This document shows, piece by piece, positions 10,797 to 18,408 of a stretch of 64,000 bases of DNA. Source of the DNA: Harmothoe impar (lineage: Eukaryota; Annelida; Polychaeta; Phyllodocida; Polynoidae); the NCBI GenBank assembly GCA_947462335.1, contig OX381721.1, forward strand, positions 3,968,001-4,032,000, written 5' to 3'. Position 1 is the stretch's first letter; each line of letters starts with the position of its first letter. The notes under the pieces were generated by a model, which saw nothing but the letters and a program-made list of their open reading frames with translations, had not been told where the DNA came from and searched no databases. A program made the translations under genes and the position numbers.

Positions 10797-11038
10797 GACA
10801 TCAGATTTGTACCGTACTGTCGCGATTAAGGGCTCTGAGGGAGCGCTTTTCAATTCGGTGAAGTTCTTACTCAGGAGCTATATACAAGCCAGGCGCTGGC
10901 GCTTATTCAAAGTCGCAATTTTAGTGCTTGAGAAAAAACATTTGGAGGCTCTTATACTCCGGCGCTTATACAAGACCGGCGCGCTTTTCAACACTAGTTG
11001 CTTTATCGCGACCGTACGGTATGACTTCGGTGTCACAA
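10797..11038. mobile_element. Nested inverted-repeat segment
   Basis: The left end (TGACATC, then GTACCGTACTGTCGCGAT) and the reverse complement of the right end (TGACACC, then ATACCGTACGGTCGCGAT) are inverted repeats of about 33 bp with a few mismatches. Inside, GCGCTTTTCAA- and GGCGCTTAT-type phrases recur. It could be a MITE nested in the larger element or an internal regulatory palindrome. No target duplication was found. Confidence 0.5.
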
Positions 11039-11117
11039 GGTCCCAAACTCCAAATAAGGAAGTGAAACGACGTCGTCTGTCTACCTCGTGCGCGTCATAG
11101 CGTCGTCGAAAATAGTG

Positions 11118-11125
11118 TGACGTCA
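11118..11125. promoter_or_regulatory. Consensus CRE upstream of the 117-residue ORF
   Basis: A perfect TGACGTCA lies about 37 bases before the ATG at 11162, and a second copy is at 10005-10012. The palindrome is the CREB/ATF consensus. A basal promoter role is plausible by position but untested. Confidence 0.5.
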
Positions 11126-11161
11126 GCATCTCTCAGGCGGCTAGGAAGTCAGTTCGACAAA

Positions 11162-11515
11162 ATGGCTCACGGAGTGAACTTCTTGGCCGTTTCTCGATCT
11201 ATGATCGATGCCGCCGTGGAGAAGGAATTCGTAGCCGTGCTACAGAGAGAGGAGGCGGAGAGACAGAACTTCGTGGCCGTTTCTCGATCTATGATCGATG
11301 CGGCCGTGGAGAAGCAGTTCGTAGCCTCGCTACAGAGAGAGGAGAGACAGCGGACTGCTGCTGAAGCAGAGGGTGTGGTGGATGAGCTGATCGCGAACGT
11401 CGCTGATCAACTCATCCGCCAGTGCGTGGAGCGAGTCAAGCAGCAAGTCTGCATGGAGGAAGGACTACCGCCCGCCGTGCTGGAGGAGCTGCTGAAGGAC
11501 CACCACGCGTTATGA
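11162..11515 (+). CDS. 117-residue protein with a duplicated helical module
   Basis: I chose the ATG at 11162 because its context is strong (A at -3, G at +4); the frame is open further upstream only through a non-ATG codon. The protein contains two tandem copies of a module of about 30 residues. Each starts NF(L/V)AVSRSMIDAAVEK and continues with a charged LQREE helix (about residues 6-35 and 36-64). A predicted helical tail follows, with the ELIANVADQLIRQCVERV pattern. The duplication is also plain in the DNA (about 11178-11345), with substitutions between copies. Composition suggests an alpha-helical, possibly coiled-coil, soluble protein without signal peptide or membrane segment. I recognise no family. 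Its location 44 bases downstream of a CRE inside the 9.2-kb element suggests an element-encoded gene. Confidence 0.55.
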   Translation: MAHGVNFLAVSRSMIDAAVEKEFVAVLQREEAERQNFVAVSRSMIDAAVEKQFVASLQREERQRTAAEAEGVVDELIANVADQLIRQCVERVKQQVCMEEGLPPAVLEELLKDHHAL

Positions 11516-11758
11516 CCACGCCCTCCGCTTCAGCAGCAAGGTCCCTGCGACCCTCTCTCTCTACCAAACGGTCCTTTTAAGGACCAACCACTGATCACAA
11601 AAGTTGAAAATCAATCTCAATATAATATACGCATCAGAAAAACCCCTAATACGCTCTACACTGAAACCCTGTTGAGTAGGTAGATCGAGTTGGGCTTTTT
11701 GTGTTTTTTTTTTTTTTAGGAAGGGCAATCAGGTCATCGTGTGGAGATCATCAGGTGT

Positions 11759-11760
<2 letters not shown>

Positions 11761-11822
<62 letters not shown>

Positions 11823-11825
11823 GGC

Positions 11826-11859
<34 letters not shown>

Positions 11860-11862
11860 TTT
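11761..11862 (+). repeat. (TG)n microsatellite
   Basis: About 100 bases of TG repeat, interrupted by a GGGTGGGTGGGCGGG segment near 11814-11828. The Cys/Val-rich frame through it is an artefact. Confidence 0.95.
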
Positions 11863-12359
11863 ATACAAATACAATTATTCATTCCTTTCAGCAAGAAAAT
11901 TAGCTCAATGTAATCATATGATTTGAACTGCCCTACTTATCAGGGCCTTGATGACATCTGACCGCCCCCCTTTTCAGGATCTAAATGGAAATTCACCGCC
12001 GCCGCTTTTCAGAGTCGCGCTGCAGTGGTTATCCAATACATGGCGGAGCGCCATTACCTAATTCTTTTGTATGTGAAAAAAAAACAGCACTGATAAGGAG
12101 TTTAATTAGACAGATATTGGTTCTACACTATCAAAAAATAACCCCTCAGCGCTTTAATGCTAAAGGTAGCATAGTGCTTTAATGCGCTACGCTCTTTGTC
12201 GATATGCCAGTGTATGCATGCATGCAGCCCTGGTGAGGAACTCTGAGTGCTGCATTCATGGCTTATGACGACAACGGGCACTGCACATTAAAGCGCTATG
12301 CGACTATTAAAGGGTTAGATCCAGTCTTGCTCCAGTCATCCCGAATGCTATACCCAGAG

Positions 12360-13515
12360 TTGGTGGTCTGGTCCAGACTGCTGTACACAGATTGTGGACG
12401 GGATGGCGGGTTGCTGCCAGACTATCCCTCTGGTACGATATGCGGCTGGCGCGGCCGAGACTGTCTTATATGATGCTGAGTCGAATTATGTATTAGATAC
12501 CCTACGAGTAACTGAGAGTATGTCAAAATAATCACGGCAAACTGACTGGCGACTTCATAGGATTATAGGGCGGTTATTATTACATAACTCAGTAACCTTT
12601 GGTTATGTGTTAGATAGAGTACACTTGGACACGGTTATTCCATATACCCACTGCCCCACAGGGTCAAGACGAGGTGATTTAAATAATAAGACCAAGACGG
12701 GTAAAATAGCCAAAGTCAACAATGACCTGTTTTTTTTAGCCAATATGGACAAAGAGACACGGGGTGCTGTACACAGGTTGTGGACGGGCTGGCGGGTCTC
12801 CCTGGTCCGATATGCAGCCGGCGTGGCCGAGACTGTCTTATATGATGCTGAGTCTAATTATGTATTAGATTCCCTACGAGTAACTGAGAGTGTGTCAAAA
12901 TAATCACGGCAAACTGACTGGCGACCTCATAGGTCAGTTATTATTACATAACTCAGTAACTTTCGGTTATGTGTTAGATAGAGTACGCTTGGACACGGTT
13001 ATTCCATATACCCGCTGCCCCACAGGGTCAAGACGAGGTGATTAAATAATAAGACCCAGACGGGTAAAATAGCCAAGTCAACAATGCCCTGTTTTTTAGC
13101 CAATATGGACAAAGAGAAACGGGATGCTGTACACAGCTTGTGGACGGGGTGGCGAGTCGCTGCCAGACTATCCCCCTGGTCCGATATGCAGCCGGCGTGG
13201 CCGAGACTGTCTTATATGATGCTGAGTCTAATTATGTATTAGATGTCCTACGAGTAACTGAGAGTGTGTCAAAATAATCACGGCAAACTGACTGGCGGCC
13301 TCATAGGTCAGGTATTATTACATAACTCAGTAACCTTCGGTTATGTGTCAGATAGAGTACACCTGGACACGGTTATTCCATATACCCACTGCCCCACAGG
13401 GTCAAGACGAAGTGATTAAGTAATAAGATACCCAGACGGGGGGTAAAATAGCCAAGGCAACAATGTCCTGTTTTTAGCCAATATGGACAAAGAGACACAA
13501 GGGGTGCTGGGAGTT
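12360..13515 (+). repeat. About 373-bp tandem repeats, three-plus copies
   Basis: The phrase CACGGCAAACTGACTGGCG recurs at about 12533, 12905 and 13279, giving a period near 373 bp. Other markers (GCTGTACACAG, GCCGAGACTGTCTTATATG, GTCAAGACGA) recur with the same spacing, and a fourth copy decays after about 13440. Each unit contains a small hairpin (CATAAC and GTTATG enclosing TAACC and GGTTA). Units differ by indels that break the reading frame, so the frames at 12258-12473 and 12607-12903 are more likely by-products than conserved genes. Confidence 0.8.
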
Positions 13516-13996
13516 GGCGACAAGGGGCAAGACGGGCAAGACTACTTCTCAAAATAGACAATGCCAATGGCCAAGACCTAGTTCTTAAATTCGACAAAGC
13601 CCATTGGTATCTCTTATATTCGACAAGTGACACATGTGCCCCGTCTGTGGTCCTAATATAGATTTTCTAAAAAAAAATAAAAAATAAAGTAAATTTTCTG
13701 CACCGTGTGACAACGACCGATCAGCTACATAGCAGAGATTTCCCCAACCTATTTTTGGTTATTTTTCTATTCAGTTTTTGATCAGCGCACTATATTATCG
13801 TGGGTTTTTTTTTAAAATTTTTTAATCATAAATAATATGTAGACTTGGAAAAAAAAAGAAAAAAAAGAGAGCTGACACGCAAACTCCTACTCACATGTCG
13901 CTGTTTTGTCACTAAACTCAAAGACCCACCCACCCCGTAGGAAGGGGAGACGCTTGTGAACGTTCCCTTAGGCCTCTATTCTTTATTTTATTGTGT

Positions 13997-14147
13997 GGCC
14001 CCTAAAGAGGGGCCAACCAACTGACACTGTCAGTTGGTTAGATGCTGCACAACATGGGCGTAATTAATTACGCCTAGTGTTAAGCAGCATGGATCACTGT
14101 GGTTTGACAGACTGACCTCAAAGGGCCCCCGTTGGATGGGGGCCCTT
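13997..14147. repeat. Cluster of four perfect hairpins
   Basis: Four palindromes lie within 151 bp. (1) 13997-14014: GGCCCCT/AGGGGCC with a 4-base loop. (2) 14015-14039: AACCAACTGACA/TGTCAGTTGGTT around one base. (3) 14042-14090: nested, outer ATGCTGC/GCAGCAT and inner perfect 18-mer palindrome GGCGTAATTAATTACGCC. (4) 14121-14147: AAGGGCCCCC/GGGGGCCCTT with a 7-base loop. All stems are mismatch-free. Such density suggests a structured RNA, a cruciform-forming replication or recombination site, or a processing signal; which one is unknown. Confidence 0.85.
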
Positions 14148-14984
14148 GTGGCACAACGAGTCAAAACGAGTTGATCCGTTTTTTAGATTGCCGACTCGGC
14201 GAGAGTTTCTGACTATGTATCTTTTATAAAGCCTTAGATATGGTGTGGTATTTTTCATCTCGCTATAGTTTAGTTGGTATTCAAAGAAACTGCCTCATTT
14301 CTATCAGAAATACACAATATTGAATTGTTTTTTATATTTTAATATATTCAGAAGCGCACTTTGTTGCCTATATAGCTCATTATGCGTTGAAATGTTCGCG
14401 AGCATCGTAGGAATGTACAAAACCCCTATTGTGGCGCCATCTGACGAAAGAGCGGGGAACTATACGTGACCTGAACCCCGCCCTCAGCGCGTTCGTTATT
14501 CGCATCTTTGACAGCGACTAAGAGACGCTCAAACTGTCTCTTATTTAGTTTGAACTTATCACAAATTTGTCTTTGATAGGTCGTAGATTGACTTCTGACT
14601 TTTTTTCTTTTTTAGTTAGAATAAAAAACAAGTGACGCCGACACAGACCTGCGCATTAACGCGCTCCACCGTCTTCAGAGGGTTGAGTCTATAGTACAGT
14701 AGATTCTACTGTGTACTTACACTAACAGTGCTACATATACATACCTGAGTCATAAGTGAGGCGTTTTTGTTGTTTTTTTTAGGAGAAAAAAAGTGATCTA
14801 CTCACCAAACCGCTATTAGTAGGTAACCTGTATGACCCATACCGCAAACATCTGCCTCGTGACTGATAGTGTACCGGTGGTGAAGTGCTGTTGCAAGAAC
14901 AATTGAGGCTCTTTATATAGCTGAGAGAGCGAATGGTCTAATCTTGTTTTCACCTTGAGCCCCACCCTATTCCAGAGAGGGTAT

Positions 14985-15530
14985 CAAAAATCACATGTAC
15001 ACGTATATGGGCTTATAGCTGGTGAATAGATAAGGCGGGGCAACTGTGTATACTAACACTACAGGGGGCGTTTTAACGACAGGTGTGACGCGCCAGCCCG
15101 TGGAGGGAGCTTTTGTTTTCACCTAGAGAGTGTATACAAAGCCTACAGGGGGTGATTAACGACAGGTGTGACGCGCCAGCCGGTGGCCGGATCACCGCAT
15201 CTTCTAAGCTTTGTTTTCACCTAGAGAGGGGATCGAGAGTGTATACAAAAAACAAAAAAAAACCTACAGGGGGTGTTTAACGCGGCCGGCTGCCTACATG
15301 CTATGGTCTAAGCCTGTTTTCAGCTAGAGAGGGACCTAAATCACCTAAGCCTTTTCCACCCTTAAATCGATCTGATAATTACCATAAAGAGGAGTAATGC
15401 ACGTTACATGTATATGGGCTTATAGCTGGGTAAGAGATTAAGATGCTAGTCAACTGTGTATGCAAAAAAAAACTACAGGGGGTGTCTAAAGTCGATTGTC
15501 ATGCGCCAGCGGGCGGACGGAAGTCTGCCA
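14985..15530 (+). repeat. Degenerate tandem repeats with TACAGGGGG core
   Basis: Phrases recur in order: CTACAGGGGGTGT (about 15058, 15143, 15266, 15473), GTGTGACGCGCCAGCC (about 15083 and 15166), TTTTCACCTAGAGAGGG, and GGGCTTATAGCTGG (about 15009 and 15418). Spacing is irregular, 85 to about 210 bp. The block lies upstream of the alanine-rich ORF and could be its regulatory region. Confidence 0.65.
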
Positions 15531-15835
15531 CTCTAGCTGTGACTACAAGCGCGTGCGTGTGGTAGACAGCTTAAATCAAACACAAGTTAAGCTCCTTATA
15601 GCTTCCTACTGACTGCGGATTCGAGTGCTTGAAAGATGGTCTTTTGTTTTTTTCATCTATTTCCTCGGGGGGTCGAACAGGATTAAAGATGTAACGAACC
15701 CGCACCTACACAGGTAGACAGCTGGTCGCCTTCCTAGTGAGAGTTTTCCTCTTGAGTTAAGAAGCTTATCTCGGAGCCTAGTACATAAGCGAGAGTGAAA
15801 CATGAGTCCCACACACTTCTTCTACCACCTTCAGC

Positions 15836-16945
15836 ATGGCGTCATCAGGAATCACTCTACGTTCTACCGAATGTGAGCAATCCCAACACTACTACAGAGC
15901 CGCGACAACACCACACGAGGAGACGTCCATGTTTACTGATGAGTTAACAAGTAGCAAGGTGGAAGTTGGTTTTTATCAAGATTCGTACGGGTGGCTGGAA
16001 AGTGTGATGGCTACTTCTGCAGCTATTGCTGCTGCTCGTGCAAAACGTGAAGCTCGTATCGCTGTTCGTGCTACACATGCTGCATACGAAGTTGCCAATG
16101 ATGCTAACAACGCTGCTGTTACTCTCGCCGCTGCTGCTCGTGCTGCTAATGTTTTTGCTACTGTTTCCGCTCTTGCTACCGATGCTGCTGCTACTGATGC
16201 TGCAACGTCTGCTAAAAGTGTCGCTGTTGCGGCTGCTGCTAGGGCTAATGCTATAAATGCTTGTACAGCTGCTAAAAAAATAGCCTGTTTTGCTTATGCT
16301 AGTCGCAGTGTCGCTGTTACGGCTATGGCTGATGCACATGATGCTAAGTTACGGGCTTTTGCTTTTGCTGAAGATGCTGTTGATGCTGAAGATGCTGCTG
16401 CTGCTGCTGCTACTGCTGCTGAAGATGCTACTGCTGCTGCCGCTGCTGCTGCTGAAGATGCTGCTGCTGCTGCGGCTGCTGCTCTAGACACCTATGACGC
16501 TGCTGCTCTAGACACCTATGACGCTGCTGCTGCTGCTGAAGATGCTGCTGCCGCTGCTGCTACTGCTGCTGCTGAAGATGCTGCTGCCGCTGCTCTAGAC
16601 ACCTATGACGCGGCTGCTGCTGCTTTTGCTGAAGATGCTGTTGATGCTGCTACTGCTGCTGCCGCTGCTGCTGCTGAAGATGCTACTGCTGCTACTGCTG
16701 CTGCCGCTGCTGCTACTGCTGCTGCTGAAGATGCTGCTGCCGCTGCTCTAGACACCTATGACGCTGCTGCTACTGCAGCTGCTGCTCTAGACACCTATGA
16801 CGCTGCTGCTGCTGCTGAAGATGCTGCTGCTGCACTAGTCATCTATGACGTGGCTGCTGCTCTAGACACTTATGACGCGGCTGCTGCTGCTGCTGCTGCT
16901 GCTGAAGATGCTGCTGCTGCTGCTGCTCTAGACACCTATGACTGA
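15836..16945 (+). CDS. 369-residue alanine-rich repeat protein
   Basis: The ATG at 15836 has a strong context (A at -3, G at +4); an upstream ATG at 15802 lies in another frame. The first 60 or so residues are of mixed composition. Residues from about 60 to 180 are Ala-rich but varied (many ATDAA, AARA and AKK patterns). From about 180 the protein is nearly all Ala blocks punctuated by EDA and by seven LDTYD motifs plus one LVIYD. It ends right after the last LDTYD. GCT codons dominate, so the tail reflects trinucleotide expansion, yet the frame stays open for 369 codons and the motif is kept as a unit. There is no signal peptide or membrane segment; a long amphipathic or low-complexity helix is likely. 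No known family. Both the long Leu-rich plus-strand and the Ser-rich minus-strand frames here are shadows. Confidence 0.6.
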   Translation: MASSGITLRSTECEQSQHYYRAATTPHEETSMFTDELTSSKVEVGFYQDSYGWLESVMATSAAIAAARAKREARIAVRATHAAYEVANDANNAAVTLAAAARAANVFATVSALATDAAATDAATSAKSVAVAAAARANAINACTAAKKIACFAYASRSVAVTAMADAHDAKLRAFAFAEDAVDAEDAAAAAATAAEDATAAAAAAAEDAAAAAAAALDTYDAAALDTYDAAAAAEDAAAAAATAAAEDAAAAALDTYDAAAAAFAEDAVDAATAAAAAAAEDATAATAAAAAATAAAEDAAAAALDTYDAAATAAAALDTYDAAAAAEDAAAALVIYDVAAALDTYDAAAAAAAAAEDAAAAAALDTYD

Positions 16946-17100
16946 AAACTTAGTAAGCGTTATTTACAAACACTACTGCTACCTATGACTAAACTTAGTA
17001 GGTGTTATTTACAAACAAGAGAGCCACGTGGTGTTGTTTACAAACAAAGAGAGCCACGTGGTGTTGTTTACAAACAAACATAGCCACGTGATGTTGTTGT
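16946..17100. promoter_or_regulatory. Forkhead/E-box tandem motif block
   Basis: After the alanine-rich ORF, a unit reading TTRTTTACAAACA is repeated four times. In three cases it is followed by AGCCACGTG, an E-box-containing phrase. TGTTTAC is the forkhead core and CACGTG an E-box. The block merges into the right inverted terminus. Regulatory function is inferred from motifs only. Confidence 0.5.
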
Positions 17101-17420
17101 GGCCTATCATGCCAATGAAGGGGTCACGTGATCAAGGGGGCGCGGCCTATTATGCAAATGAGGGGGTCACGTGACCAAATGGCGACCTCTGATTGGCTGG
17201 TGATCAAAGGGGCGTAGTCTACTATGCAAATGAGGGGGTCACGTGATCAAGGGGGCGTGGCCTATTATGCAAATGAGGGGGTCACGTGACCAAATGGCGG
17301 CCCCTGATTGGCTGGTGATCAAGGGGGCGTGGCCTATTACGTAATTATGCAAATGAGGGGGCGTGGCCTATTACGTAATTATGCAAAGAGGGGGTCACGT
17401 GACCAAATGGAGGCCTCTGA
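17040..17420. promoter_or_regulatory. Array of E-box, octamer and CCAAT motifs (right end)
   Basis: Mirror copy of the left-end array: repeated ATGCAAAT-type octamers, GTCACGTGAC E-boxes, TGATTGG (inverted CCAAT) boxes and ATTACGTAAT palindromes. One octamer here has lost a base (ATGCAAAG near 17382). Confidence 0.7.
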
Positions 17421-17490
17421 TTGGCTGCAGGTCGATTGAGTAATAAACAGCAGTTAACTATAGTCCCGTTCCGATACATACTATACTACT
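17149..17490 (-). repeat. Right terminal inverted repeat (342 bp)
   Basis: Reverse complement of 8279-8621, ending CTATACTACT at 17490. About eight substitutions and one single-base gap separate the two ends. Confidence 0.9.
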
Positions 17491-17496
17491 TAGATC
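17491..17496. repeat. Target-site duplication, right (TAGATC)
   Basis: Exact repeat of 8273-8278, immediately after the right terminus. Confidence 0.85.
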
Positions 17497-17662
17497 TATT
17501 TCATGAAATTTAAAAAATGTGTTAGGGGAGTGAATTCTGTACTAAAATGGCTATTTTTGGTTTCAGTTAAAAGAACATATTTGTGCATTTTGATTGTATA
17601 GATATGTCCCTTGTAAAAAACGACAGTCAAACGATGAGTCACAGTGGTCCAGCTAATTGGCG

Positions 17663-17826
17663 GGGGGTGGGCGAGGGGGAGGCAAGGATGGGCAGGGGGG
17701 CCGGGGTGAGCCAGGGTGGATGAGGGGTGGGCCGGGGGTAGGCTTATGGTAGGCCGGTTGGTAGGCCTATGAGGTGGGCCGGGGGTAGGCCGGGTGATGG
17801 TCAGAGTGGGTCAGGGTGGGCTGGGG
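17663..17826 (+). repeat. G-rich degenerate minisatellite
   Basis: GGGTGGGCCGGGGGTAGGC-like phrases recur for about 160 bp on the plus strand. Low-complexity, with G-quadruplex potential. Confidence 0.7.
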
Positions 17827-17881
17827 TATTATTTTCCTGATATTCAGAATGACATATTGCAATATAGATGTGTTTACATAC

Positions 17882-17968
17882 CGAGCTCTAGTCCAGTTGC
17901 TGTGGCCTCTTGCAGTGCGGTTTCGGGTGGTTGAGGAGGAACATGGTGCACGTCAGGGGGGCACCCTC
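17882..17968 (-). CDS. Internal exon of an unidentified minus-strand gene
   Basis: The minus strand shows a good acceptor (CTGTACCTTCAG) and a good donor (GTATGTAA) around 87 bp. Only one frame is open: two leading bases, 28 codons and one trailing base. The peptide is Pro-rich then Ala/Thr-rich (PPDVHHVPPQPPETALQE, then ATATGLEL). The trailing G fits the leading AC of the exon at 5502-5586, so both may belong to one transcript with the 9.2-kb element in the intron. I do not recognise the protein. Confidence 0.55.
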
Positions 17969-18019
17969 CTGAAGGTACAGGTGTCCGTGGTTACTACAAT
18001 TACTATTATGTAAGAAGCA

Positions 18020-18183
18020 AATAGACAGAGGTCCACGATAATCTGTCTGAACAACAGGTTTCTCCACGAGTGGGACCTTGGGTCTTATCACACAAGGCGC
18101 AGCCGAGTGTGATATGACCCGATGTCTCACGAGTGGGGAAACCAGGAGTTCAAACTGATTTGAGTGGATCTCTGTGTTTATTT
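18020..18183. mobile_element. Foldback MITE
   Basis: The left half (AGACAGAGGTCCAC, then GTTTCTCCACGAGTGGGA) is the imperfect reverse complement of the right half (CACGAGTGGGGAAACC, then GTGGATCTCTGTG). A related fragment is at 43408-43465. Non-coding. Confidence 0.55.
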
Positions 18184-18353
18184 CATGTGAATGTTGATCA
18201 ATTCCATTTTAAAACAAAATTTAAAGATTGGTTTCATAACAATACCGTGGAGAACGGAGCTCTGGAGAATGAGATTCAGTTTCTCCACGGGGATGTGGAG
18301 AATGGCCCTTCCCATACAAAACAATGGTGAAGTTGTTTCTCCACATGAAATAA

Positions 18354-18408
18354 GGCCAAATTTCTTTAATTTGTTTCCGGTAACCCGACCGGGTCTAGCA
18401 AAACATAT
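18354..18408 (+). mobile_element. Left-end fragment of a GGCC MITE
   Basis: TAA followed by GGCCAAATTTC, then CCGGTAACCCGACC and GGTCTAGCAAAA, matches the start of the Harbinger-like MITE at 23473. It is cut off by the element starting at 18409. Confidence 0.5.

Larger units (their letters stand above)
8279..17490. mobile_element. 9.2-kb Polinton-like-ended transposon of unknown type
   Basis: The element is bounded by long inverted repeats starting AGTAGTATAGTATGTATCGG and by a 6-bp duplication. The 5'-AG end, several-hundred-base termini and 6-bp duplication match the published hallmarks of Polinton/Maverick elements. I find no polymerase B, integrase, packaging ATPase, protease or capsid-like ORF on either strand, and it is shorter than typical autonomous Polintons (about 15-20 kb). 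The interior holds two better-supported ORFs (11162-11515 and 15836-16945), three tandem-repeat blocks, a hairpin cluster and CRE-like sites. It may be a non-autonomous derivative mobilised in trans, or a different superfamily that also makes 6-bp duplications. Near-identical termini argue for a fairly recent insertion. Confidence 0.85.

Noticed and set aside
11701..11913. Cys/Val-rich plus-strand frame
   Set aside because: Reads through the (TG)n microsatellite.
13997..14147. Hairpins as bacterial-type transcription terminators or a CRISPR/attC site
   Set aside because: The context is eukaryotic, there are no T-runs after the stems, no repeat-spacer pattern and no associated genes.
16026..16491. 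Leu-rich plus-strand and Ala/Ser-rich minus-strand frames
   Set aside because: Other-frame readings of the GCT-repeat region that encodes the alanine-rich ORF.
8279..17490. Calling the element an endogenous virus
   Set aside because: No capsid, polymerase or packaging gene is visible; the ends alone do not justify it.
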